Assembly: GCA_002373995.1 (NCBI GenBank)
Contig: DFLB01000044.1
Location: 1 to 25,396 of the forward strand
Reading direction: 5' to 3'
DNA: 25,396 bases
From: Bacteroidales bacterium UBA3630
GTDB lineage: Bacteria > Bacteroidota > Bacteroidia > Bacteroidales > P3
The first letter of the stretch is position 1. The number at the start of each line of letters is the position of its first letter. Below the pieces are notes generated by a model. It was not told the origin of the DNA, ran no database searches, and saw nothing but the letters and a program-made list of their open reading frames with translations. Made by a program: the position numbers and the translations under genes. Below are positions 15,374 through 22,748 of this stretch, piece after piece.

Positions 15374-15603
15374 AATCGCCACACAATATTATCGTCACCC
15401 TGCCGTTATTCCTACTGAAATAGTTGTTATAGTATGAAAAATCAGTACCATACAACACTATTACCCCCCCGCAATTCCTTCAACCTTAGGGGAACACTCA
15501 TTGTTTCTACCACAAACAACTTCTAAAGCCACAGCGTCAGAAGTGTTAACGCTCTTGCCGTCCGGCAAGGGCCAATGTTTCATTATTTAAAAATAATCCA
15601 AGT
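15374..15603 (+). other. non-coding leader upstream of the lipoprotein gene with two small hairpins
   Basis: No open frame or clear -7 element was recognised here. Two compact inverted repeats lie in the last 50 bases: CTTGCC-gtcc-GGCAAG at 15554-15569, and ATTATTT-aa-AAATAAT at 15582-15597. The second lies only six bases before the ATG, so it could affect ribosome access. Nothing else stands out in this gap. Confidence 0.45.
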
Positions 15604-16824
15604 ATGAAAAAAACAATGAGAATCCTTTGTGCCTCCCTGCTGCTCCTGTCGTTGGCAGCCTGCACAGAGAAAGACAACGACAACGACAACAACCCCGCCT
15701 CCTCGGGCACTGGCACAAACGGTGACGCCAGCGTGCAATTCACCATCGGCACCCCATCATGGGAACAGGACGGCCATATCTACTACGCCACCTACGACTG
15801 GACGGCAGAAATCAAAGACGCCTCGCTCAAACTCCGCTCCTTCTTTGACGAGGGCGAAGGCAAAGATTTCAGCTTCGGCATCGGCTATGCCCCTGAAGGC
15901 GTCGAAGGCGGCAGGCCACGCTATTTCAATGGCGACAAACCCGAAAACAGCCATGAAATCATCGCCGTCAACAACGACAGCACAGTATTCACCATCCGCT
16001 CGCGCGTCAAAGCCGACAACCGCAAGGAAGCCCGTGCCTTCGTCTACCTCAGCGACGGCCAGTTCCACTACAGCAACCTCTTCTACATCGACCCCGCTGA
16101 GGCTCCTCAAATTGGAAACGGGATTGCTGTGGCACTACCGGAACAGGTATCTCACACTGCAACGTCAATTACCGTGGAGTCCCATTTCATCGGCAACATC
16201 ACAGGCCCAGAGCAGTTCCAAAATGCTTCCTGCGGATTTGTGTGGTGCCACGAGAGCGAAGGTGCTCCGACAATGAACAGCCAAAGCATCGACTGCACAC
16301 AGTCGGCCTGGCAGAACAACGGACAGCGCTTCGAGGGAACCATCACCGGCCTTGAACCAGGCCAAACCTACAATGTAGCAGCCTGGGTGCGCATGTCGCC
16401 CGACAGCGAAGCCAAAATGAGCGACTGGCACAGTCTCAGCACACAAAGCGGCGACAACCCTGGCAGCGACAACTGGGTGTCGCTCGTCTCTCTCTACCCG
16501 GTCAGCAATTCTACTATCCTTGTCACCGTAACGGCCTTTTTCAACGGCAATCCCTCTGCGGTAGGTGTAGTCTACAACAACACCGGCGAACCCACCACTG
16601 CCGACTATGTGTACAATGCCCTCGACCACCTCAACATGTCAACCGGCGAGCACGACGAGACCGTCCAACGCATACAAGTGAACGCCGATGGTTCCCGCAC
16701 CGTAGCTGCACTAATCAGCGGCCTGCAGCCTGGCGCTTTGTATTATTTCCGCGCCTATGCCCAATTCTCCGATGGCTCCCCGACCATATACTCCGATCAG
16801 TTGTCAGAGACCACACCTGAATAG
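15604..16824 (+). CDS. putative surface-exposed lipoprotein with fibronectin-III-like domains
   Basis: This 406-residue protein has a lipoprotein signal (lipobox LAAC, lipidated C20). The next residues TEKDNDNDNN are strongly acidic, resembling the lipoprotein export signal that sends Bacteroidota lipoproteins to the cell surface. The rest is beta-rich. Two segments (about 160-290 and 300-405) end in ITGLEPGQTYNVAAWVRM and ISGLQPGALYYFRAYAQF, the typical last strands of fibronectin type III-like domains. No catalytic motif is visible, so a binding or structural role is likely. I do not recognise a named family. It is monocistronic, between the exb terminator and a long hairpin. Confidence 0.8.
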   Translation: MKKTMRILCASLLLLSLAACTEKDNDNDNNPASSGTGTNGDASVQFTIGTPSWEQDGHIYYATYDWTAEIKDASLKLRSFFDEGEGKDFSFGIGYAPEGVEGGRPRYFNGDKPENSHEIIAVNNDSTVFTIRSRVKADNRKEARAFVYLSDGQFHYSNLFYIDPAEAPQIGNGIAVALPEQVSHTATSITVESHFIGNITGPEQFQNASCGFVWCHESEGAPTMNSQSIDCTQSAWQNNGQRFEGTITGLEPGQTYNVAAWVRMSPDSEAKMSDWHSLSTQSGDNPGSDNWVSLVSLYPVSNSTILVTVTAFFNGNPSAVGVVYNNTGEPTTADYVYNALDHLNMSTGEHDETVQRIQVNADGSRTVAALISGLQPGALYYFRAYAQFSDGSPTIYSDQLSETTPE

Positions 16825-16837
16825 CCCTCCCCATACA

Positions 16838-16885
16838 AGAAATTGATGCGCCCGCGAACCTTTGTTCGCGGGCGCATCAATTTCT
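16838..16885. terminator. 22-bp perfect hairpin between convergent genes (bidirectional terminator)
   Basis: Positions 16838-16859 and 16864-16885 are exact reverse complements with a four-base loop, centred on GCGCCCGCGAAC. It lies 13 bases after the lipoprotein stop and 11 bases after the stop of the opposite gene. Each arm begins and ends in AGAAATT/AATTTCT, so a short T-containing tail follows the G/C core on both strands. It probably ends both transcripts. Confidence 0.8.
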
Positions 16886-16896
16886 ATACGTATAAT

Positions 16897-18249
16897 CTAC
16901 AAAATGAAGCCGAAGCGGACCGGGATAAGCACCTCGCTGCCGCCCTTCAGCACCGGCTGGGTGGAGAACTGGGCATAAACGCCGAACCATCGTTTGAAAT
17001 ACAGTGCGGCACGAACGTCGAATTTGTACGGGTTGACGTAGCGGTTCACCGAACGGTCTTTGTCGGTCTGCATGTGGCTGCCTACCTCGTGCTTGTAGCG
17101 CAGGCCGCTGGCATTCCAGTGTATGCCGGGTATGGCACTGAGTTCCAGATGCACTCCTTCCCTCACGCCAATTGTGACGGTGATGGGCACGATGACATAC
17201 CGCGTGATGAGCATCGTGCTGCCTGATGAAGCACCGCCGTCGGCAAAGGCGAAGGGGTCGGTAGCGGTGGAGAAGACGGTCTGCGGGGTGGTAAACTTCC
17301 AACGGTCCCACTCCAACCCCAGTCCTGCATACAGACCGATCCAACGGCTTGTGGCGATACCCCAATTGCCTGCCAACAGCAGGTTGCCGAAGGTAGTCCG
17401 CACCTCCGACGGCCCTTCCACACCGGCGAAGCCGTTGAACATCTCGCGACCCCAGTTGTGCCAACCCCAGGCGAAGTCAAGGTCAAAGCTTCCGAAGCTC
17501 CAGCTGACGCTCTTCTTGTCGGTTGGTTGCGCGGCACCTTTCTCACGGCGCACAGCGTCGGCCAGGCGGCTGGTGGCACCGTTGACGGTCGTGGTATAGT
17601 CGCGGTCGTTCTTGGCAAAGTCGGTCTTCACCAGCTCGCCCCTGTCGGTGACGCGGCCAAGGTACACCTTGCCGAAGTCGGAGATGGAGGTGGCGAGGTA
17701 GAAACTGCTGTCCGTCGGGTTGGGCATCTGGTCGACGCCGGCCAGCTCGATGCGGCTGTAGTCCGAGGCCGAGAGGTCGTACTCGAAATGCTGCAGTATG
17801 CTGGTCGAGGTGATGCGCGAGAAGTCTTCCGTCTGCAGGCGCAGCATCATGCAGCGCACCGTGTCGGCCTCCGTACCGGCAAAGGTTGCGGAGGCGTAGT
17901 CCTCCACCTCGACAGCAAGCACCTCGCGCAGCGGCAGGCTGCCTTCGATGGTGACAGTGGCATAGTCCTCGGCGTGGATGGCGATGCTGCGGCCCGGGGC
18001 CAGACGCAGGGTGGCGACGTCGTCGCCTGTCTTGACAAAGAGGCGGCTGCCCCGCACGACGGCAATGTTGGTGCGTTCCGAGTCGGTCTCAAGACGGTTC
18101 TCGTCGCCGCCGGCCACATGCAGACGCTGGTGGCCTTCGAGTCGCACCTCGGTGACACCGTCGGGCAGCAGCTGTGTACGCTGTGCCTCGGCAAAGGCAG
18201 GCAGCAGCAACGCGGCAGCAAACATAAGCTGGGTGAATGTCTTTCTCAT
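16897..18249 (-). CDS. envelope protein: GIN-like beta-helix head plus outer-membrane beta-barrel
   Basis: This 450-residue protein has a signal peptide (1-22, ending AEA-Q). Residues about 30-230 are repeated short strands with D-Y/D-F turns (HAEDYATVTIEGS, EVEDYASATFAGT, QTEDFSRITSTS, SASDYSRIELAGV, SISDFGKVYLGRV), like the beta-helix of the GIN (DUF2807) head domain. Residues about 250-450 alternate polar and aromatic residues and end in RFGFIL, as expected for an 8-10-strand outer-membrane barrel (porin/PorT type). It begins three bases after the anti-sigma gene, so it belongs to the sigma-factor operon. A sensor or structural role in the outer membrane is inferred. The combination of domains is recognisable, but the function is not. 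Confidence 0.8.
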   Translation of the reverse strand: MRKTFTQLMFAAALLLPAFAEAQRTQLLPDGVTEVRLEGHQRLHVAGGDENRLETDSERTNIAVVRGSRLFVKTGDDVATLRLAPGRSIAIHAEDYATVTIEGSLPLREVLAVEVEDYASATFAGTEADTVRCMMLRLQTEDFSRITSTSILQHFEYDLSASDYSRIELAGVDQMPNPTDSSFYLATSISDFGKVYLGRVTDRGELVKTDFAKNDRDYTTTVNGATSRLADAVRREKGAAQPTDKKSVSWSFGSFDLDFAWGWHNWGREMFNGFAGVEGPSEVRTTFGNLLLAGNWGIATSRWIGLYAGLGLEWDRWKFTTPQTVFSTATDPFAFADGGASSGSTMLITRYVIVPITVTIGVREGVHLELSAIPGIHWNASGLRYKHEVGSHMQTDKDRSVNRYVNPYKFDVRAALYFKRWFGVYAQFSTQPVLKGGSEVLIPVRFGFIL

Positions 18250-18252
18250 ATC

Positions 18253-18909
18253 TTATTGTATTTTAATGTTAGACTTCAGAAACGAACCTATCAGACGCGA
18301 CAGGGCGATGCCTTCGTTGGTGTATTCCACATACACAGCCGCCACGCTCTCGCCGGCACACAGGGTGTCCTCCTCGAAGACAATCAAGTCGTCGACATAC
18401 TGCAGTGCAGGCTCGGCAATGGTCTCCTGGGGCAACGCCTCTTCCGTTGTGTCGGCAGCAGGCAATGGCGCAACCACCTCGGCCTGCGCCACCATTCTCT
18501 GCACCACAACCTTGGGCGGGTGCACCATCTGATCCTTCTCTGCCGGAGCCGCCTCTTCTGCCAACGGCGCCGGAACTACTTCCGCCACCTGGACGGGCGC
18601 CACCGCCACCGGGCTCTCTTCATGCACCTGCAGCGGCAGCATCAGCGCAGCCACCACCGCGGCCGCGGCTGCCCAGCTGCCTGCTTTTCTCCACAGCGGA
18701 GCCACTACGACATGGCGATGCCCTCCAGCATAGTGCACCGACGTGTCGGCCGCAAGACGTGGAGCCTCGTTGTAGAGAGCCAGCTCCTCGGCGGCAGCAG
18801 GGTGCTGTGCAAGCCAGTCCTCTACAGCCACACGCTCGGTGGTGGAGAGCTCGCCGTCGGCATAGCGGACAAGCCACAGCTCATAGTTGCTATCGTCAAT
18901 CGTTACCAT
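18253..18909 (-). CDS. probable membrane-anchored anti-sigma factor
   Basis: This 218-residue protein has an N-terminal domain (1-50) with YELWLVRYADGELSTTER and a following W-L-x-x-H-P-x-x-A-x-E motif, the pattern of anti-sigma domains that hold ECF sigma factors. No HxxxCxxC zinc motif is seen. A single membrane segment lies at about 78-95 (Ala-rich), then a Pro/Ala/Val/Glu-rich periplasmic linker and a short C-terminal domain. Its start overlaps the end of the sigma-factor gene by 14 bases, the classic sigma/anti-sigma arrangement. It is assigned by architecture and position rather than by a recognised named family. Confidence 0.78.
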   Translation of the reverse strand: MVTIDDSNYELWLVRYADGELSTTERVAVEDWLAQHPAAAEELALYNEAPRLAADTSVHYAGGHRHVVVAPLWRKAGSWAAAAAVVAALMLPLQVHEESPVAVAPVQVAEVVPAPLAEEAAPAEKDQMVHPPKVVVQRMVAQAEVVAPLPAADTTEEALPQETIAEPALQYVDDLIVFEEDTLCAGESVAAVYVEYTNEGIALSRLIGSFLKSNIKIQ

Positions 18910-19393
18910 ATCCCATTTGTTTCAGTTGTTTTCTCATTGTGACACGCGCACGGAACAGATAGACTTGCACCTGGCTGTCGCTCAAGGCGAGGGTCTCCCC
19001 TATCTCGCGGTAGCTGTAGCCTTCCACATCGCGCAGCTGCAGGATAGCCCTCTGCACCTCGGGCAACGCCTGCAGGCTGCGCTCTATGGCCTCGCGGAGG
19101 TCGAAGCGTTCGTCAGGATGCTGTTTGCCCTCAGCCAACGATTGAACTTCCTCGGCGTGAGCCTGCACCACTGCGTCGTGGCGAAAGTGCAACATCAGAC
19201 GGCGGTAGGCGGCGCTGAGCAGATAGCTCTTACCCTTGGCCATATCCACGCTGTCACGGTGACTCCAAAGCGAGGCGAGGGCCTCCTGCACGGCATCCTC
19301 GGCATCGGCCTTGGAGCCTCCGCACCGCATCGCGAAACGCATCGCATCGTCGGCCCACAGCCGCACTCCGTTGTTATATTCCTTGGCAGTCAA
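18896..19393 (-). CDS. RNA polymerase ECF-type sigma factor (sigma-70 family)
   Basis: Region 2 is TAKEYNNGVRLWADDAMRFA...AEDAVQEALASLW; region 4 is LQALPEVQRAILQLRDVEGYSYREIGETLALSDSQVQVYLFRAR, with the helix-turn-helix. It would direct transcription of its own operon and possibly other envelope genes. From the TTG at 19393 the protein is 165 residues, the normal length, and starts exactly where relatives start (L/M-TAKEYN). The frame stays open to an ATG at 19480, but this would add a hydrophobic 29-residue tail unlike any sigma factor and would lie upstream of the candidate promoter. The ATG at 19447 has the same problem. The start choice is moderately certain. Confidence 0.88.
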   Translation of the reverse strand: MTAKEYNNGVRLWADDAMRFAMRCGGSKADAEDAVQEALASLWSHRDSVDMAKGKSYLLSAAYRRLMLHFRHDAVVQAHAEEVQSLAEGKQHPDERFDLREAIERSLQALPEVQRAILQLRDVEGYSYREIGETLALSDSQVQVYLFRARVTMRKQLKQMGYGND

Positions 19394-19430
19394 TCTTTCC
19401 CGTTTACATATAATAATTGCGCAAGCAGGG

Positions 19431-19440
19431 CAAAATATTA
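19431..19440 (-). promoter_or_regulatory. candidate promoter -7 region of the sigma-factor operon
   Basis: The - strand reads TAATATTTTG followed by CCC, a near match to TAnnTTTG. Transcription would begin near 19424, about 30 bases before the TTG start at 19393. The same core (AATATTTTG) precedes the first gene of the window. The match is imperfect, and an ECF-type autoregulated promoter could look different. Confidence 0.35.
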
Positions 19441-19551
19441 CAACCATAAACGAAATAAACTGGAAAATATGTTTCAGCACATGTCAGATTATCTCCTTTT
19501 TAGGGGTATTTTATTAATAGAAAGTGTTCAACCCCTTAAATATAGATAAAT

Positions 19552-21363
19552 ATGAAACAGACAAGAAACCTTTTTGCACTCCTCGCAGTGCTCTTCCTTC
19601 CCTTCGTTGCATCGGCCCATTACTTTGAGGTGGATGGGATAGTCTATGGAGTCATCTCGGAGCAGACCGTCGAAGTGTGGCCATACAACCTGCTGCACGA
19701 CTCGCCCTATAGCGGCACTGTCACCATTCCTCAGACAGTGGAGGAAGACGGTATAACGTATACGGTAACAGCCCTGGGCGACGGGGCATTCGAAAGCAGC
19801 CACAACCTCGCCAGCCTTACCCTGCCGCCTACCATCTGTCGCATCGGCTCGCACTGCTTCTACGACTGCAACCTCACCACGCTGCAGTTGCCCGACTCGC
19901 TGCGCCGCATCGACGACCATGCCTTCCTCTACTCCAGCTTCACGTCGCTGCACCTGCCGGCAGGCTTCGAGGAGTATGGCGAGTGTGCGTTCTGGGCGCG
20001 CAACCTTATGAGCATCACAGTCGACGAGGCTAATCCATATTTTCGTTCCATCGACGGCTGGCTCTACAGCAAGGACAGCCTGACGCTCTGCATTGTGCCT
20101 ACCGGTGTGGCGGGTGCCGTGGAAGTGCCATCGTATGTGCGTCACCTTGGTGAGATGGCATTCGGCTTCTGCAGCCACATCACCTCGGCGTCTTTGCCTG
20201 AGGGGTTGACAAGCATCGGTGCCTTTGCCTTCAACTGCTGTTCGTCGGTCGACGGCATCGTGGTGCCTTCCACCGTGACGCATATCGGCATCTGCCCCTT
20301 CTCCTACTGTCCGCAGATGGACAACCTCTCCATTGCCGCCGGCAACACACACTACGTGATGGACGGCCTGATGGTCTACAGCAGCAGCTACGACACGCTG
20401 GTGTCGTGCCACAAGTCGGGCACCACGGTGACACTGAACCCCAACCTGAAGGTCCTCGGCGGCTTCGAGAACAACACCTGGGTGCGAAACATCAGCATCC
20501 CCGAGGGGGTGACCGACATCACCGACAACTGCTTCAACGGCTGCCAGATAACCAGCATTGCTCTGCCGGCCCGCATGCAGTCTATCGGGCGAAAGGCCTT
20601 CTCCGAAAACGACAGGCTAACCAGCATCACCATGCCGCAGTCGCTGCTCTCGCTTGGGCAGGGAGCGTTTGAGATGTGCTTCTCGCTGACCTCCATCGTC
20701 ATCCCCGACTCGCTGCGCATCATACCCAAAGAAGCTTTCAACTCGTGCATCCGCCTCAGCTCCATCGCCTGGAACAACGAGGTAGAAGAGATTGGCGACT
20801 ATGCTTTCTGGGCGATGTCGCAATATGCCCAGAACCACATTACGGCTCTCAATCTGCCAGCGTCGCTGAAGCGGGTCGGCGACTGCGCTTTCGGCGCATG
20901 CGAGAACGGGCTGCGCACGGTGACCTTCAATGGACAGCTGGACACCCTTGGGTCCGCCGTTTTCGAAAGCGCCAACCTGCAGAAGCTACACTTCACAGGC
21001 GGTTTGCCACCTGCCATCAAGGGTGACGGGCCACTATACCTGATAGGCCGTGTCGACACCATCGCCGTCTGTGGCAACCTCGATGCCTGGCTGGACGACA
21101 GCTATTGGGGGCAGTTCGCCGACAAGTATATCGAGGACTGCAGCGTAGGAATCGAAGTTCCCGAAGAGGACGGCGTCCGTATCTATTCGGCCGAGGGACG
21201 CATCGTTGTCGAGGGTACCGAGAGGGAGTCAGTTCAAGTGTTCGACATCACAGGGCGCAATATTCCTATGCCGGCAGGATGTCAGCGCTTAATGCCTTTG
21301 CCCAAGGGCGTATACTTGGTTAAAGTGGGGTGCCGTCCGGCACAAAAGGTTGTGATAATGTAA
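19552..21363 (+). CDS. BspA-like leucine-rich repeat protein with T9SS C-terminal sorting domain
   Basis: This 603-residue protein has a signal peptide (1-22, ending ASA-H). Most of it (about 50-480) is made of LRR_5/BspA repeats with the recurring pattern L-x-x-I-x-x-x-A-F-x-x-C-x-x-L-x-x-I-x-L-P, for example EGLTSIGAFAFNCCSSVDGI and SLLSLGQGAFEMCFSLTSI. The last 80 residues (VRIYSAEGRIVVEGTERE...VFDITGR...LPKGVYLVKV...KVVIM) are a type A T9SS sorting domain, with the usual GR, LPKGVYLVKV and final K-V-x-x. The protein should be exported through the Sec system and then the type IX system, and end up on the surface. BspA-type proteins bind host matrix or other cells, but the ligand here is unknown. 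Confidence 0.9.
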   Translation: MKQTRNLFALLAVLFLPFVASAHYFEVDGIVYGVISEQTVEVWPYNLLHDSPYSGTVTIPQTVEEDGITYTVTALGDGAFESSHNLASLTLPPTICRIGSHCFYDCNLTTLQLPDSLRRIDDHAFLYSSFTSLHLPAGFEEYGECAFWARNLMSITVDEANPYFRSIDGWLYSKDSLTLCIVPTGVAGAVEVPSYVRHLGEMAFGFCSHITSASLPEGLTSIGAFAFNCCSSVDGIVVPSTVTHIGICPFSYCPQMDNLSIAAGNTHYVMDGLMVYSSSYDTLVSCHKSGTTVTLNPNLKVLGGFENNTWVRNISIPEGVTDITDNCFNGCQITSIALPARMQSIGRKAFSENDRLTSITMPQSLLSLGQGAFEMCFSLTSIVIPDSLRIIPKEAFNSCIRLSSIAWNNEVEEIGDYAFWAMSQYAQNHITALNLPASLKRVGDCAFGACENGLRTVTFNGQLDTLGSAVFESANLQKLHFTGGLPPAIKGDGPLYLIGRVDTIAVCGNLDAWLDDSYWGQFADKYIEDCSVGIEVPEEDGVRIYSAEGRIVVEGTERESVQVFDITGRNIPMPAGCQRLMPLPKGVYLVKVGCRPAQKVVIM

Positions 21364-21432
21364 AAAAAAATCATTTCTATTGTAAGATTTCGGCACCTTA
21401 TGCGTTATCTATGTAGAAAAGCACAAAATGTT

Positions 21433-22182
21433 ATGAAGAAGTTTCTGATAATCATGATGGCTATGGGTGCCATGCTGCTGACGGGGTGTGTAGCGGTGAC
21501 GATGCAGAAGCCGACGGAGAAGAACTACCGGCGAGTGCTGGCGATGGACAACCTCACGCCCATCACCGTGGAACAACTGCGACAGATGATAGCCGTCGAC
21601 ACGACATACTACAAGGTGGTGGTGCTAACCAGCTCGTGCTGCGGTCCCTGCGAGTTGGCCATGCGCGACACCTACCCGGAGAAGATGGCTGAGTGCGACA
21701 CCAGCCAGGTGCGCTGGTACTTTGTGGAAACCGACTACAGCACGGCACAGTATATGGACAAAGTCTTCATAACCTACCACATCGACTCGCCACGCTACTG
21801 GATCAACGACACCCTGCCGCAGTTCCGCCCGCTGATGGTGAAAAACATGTGGACGGTGGTATGGAATATGATTTGGAACTACGGCAAGAGTTTCGAGGAG
21901 TTGGGCTGGGAAGAAGCTGACAACCGCCTGAACAACATCGTGAACACTATCGCTCCGCAGCGGCAACTCATCACCGGCCCCAACGGCACACCCACCACCG
22001 TGATGCTCAACCCCCACAACCAAATGAAATGCACCTACACCATCGACGGTTCTGGCAATGCAACATTGGAGCCCACGGACATACGCGACATAACGGTTCC
22101 GGTCACCGCATTGGACTACAGCCGTGTGGACACACTCTCTTACGCCCGCGGTATCTGCACACCCGACGGGAGGTGCTACTGA
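21433..22182 (+). CDS. lipoprotein with thioredoxin-type CGPC motif
   Basis: This 249-residue protein starts at the ATG at 21433 (MKKFLIIMMAMGAMLLTGC), giving a clear lipobox LTGC with lipidated C19; the ATG at 21400 would put extra charged residues before the signal. YYKVVVLTSSCCGPCELAM at 59-77 has a beta strand followed by C70-G-P-C73, the thioredoxin active-site motif, so a thioredoxin-like fold is likely. The later GPNGTPTTVMLNPHN may be the cis-Pro strand (T-P-T) of that fold. A role in disulfide exchange or redox repair of envelope proteins is inferred. It lies 69 bases after the LRR gene. Its stop overlaps the convergent mntP stop by seven bases with no terminator visible. Confidence 0.75.
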   Translation: MKKFLIIMMAMGAMLLTGCVAVTMQKPTEKNYRRVLAMDNLTPITVEQLRQMIAVDTTYYKVVVLTSSCCGPCELAMRDTYPEKMAECDTSQVRWYFVETDYSTAQYMDKVFITYHIDSPRYWINDTLPQFRPLMVKNMWTVVWNMIWNYGKSFEELGWEEADNRLNNIVNTIAPQRQLITGPNGTPTTVMLNPHNQMKCTYTIDGSGNATLEPTDIRDITVPVTALDYSRVDTLSYARGICTPDGRCY

Positions 22183-22748
22183 AAGAATAGATGTTCGATT
22201 AGTATCTTCACGCCCAAACCAATAAGGACGATGCCAGCGATGATGTTGGCAGTGCGCTCGGGGACGGGTATATTGCGCTTGCCGAGGAAGACACCCAGCA
22301 AGGCAACCAAGAACGTAACAACGCCAATGACACCGACAACCCACAAGACCGTGTTCATAGGCATATCCAGCCCTAAGCCGATGCCCACAGCCAGTCCGTC
22401 GATACTGGTGGCTATGCCCAGCATACTGTAATTAAGCAGCAGGTAACGAGAGGATGAGAATTCTTTCTTCTCCTCTTCTTTTTTTATGCCGTCGACAATC
22501 ATCTTGCCGCCGATGAAGGCCAGCAGGCCAAAGGCGACCCAGTGGTCGACAGCCTCAATGAACGAACGTGCCATATCGCCGATGAAGGCGCCGAGAAGAG
22601 GGAAAGCGAACTGGGGAAAGGCAAGGATGGCAGCCAGCAGCAGGCCACGATGCCAACGCATCTTTTCGTGGAAAGCCGTGGTGGTGGAGACCACCAGGGT
22701 ATCCACACAGAGAGCCAAAGCCAATAACAACGTTTCGATAAAGGTCAT
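22176..22748 (-). CDS. mntP: manganese efflux pump MntP family protein
   Basis: This 190-residue protein has six hydrophobic segments in two homologous halves, with the repeated motifs ALALCVDTLVVS (about 9-20) and GIATSIDGLAVGIGLG (about 110-125). The membrane Asp in each repeat matches the conserved Asp of MntP (DUF204). A cytoplasmic charged loop (KKEEEKKEF) joins the halves. It would export Mn2+ from the cell. The start is ATG at 22748; upstream in-frame codons lie inside the preceding gene. ATGA overlap with the ATP-grasp gene indicates co-translation. No yybP-ykoY manganese riboswitch is visible upstream, as expected for an internal operon gene. Confidence 0.9.
   Translation of the reverse strand: MTFIETLLLALALCVDTLVVSTTTAFHEKMRWHRGLLLAAILAFPQFAFPLLGAFIGDMARSFIEAVDHWVAFGLLAFIGGKMIVDGIKKEEEKKEFSSSRYLLLNYSMLGIATSIDGLAVGIGLGLDMPMNTVLWVVGVIGVVTFLVALLGVFLGKRNIPVPERTANIIAGIVLIGLGVKILIEHLFFQ

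Noticed and set aside
17458..18942. 494-codon + strand open frame opposite the barrel and anti-sigma genes
   Set aside because: His/Gly-rich translation without a domain. The - strand genes have signal peptides, membrane segments and operon structure.
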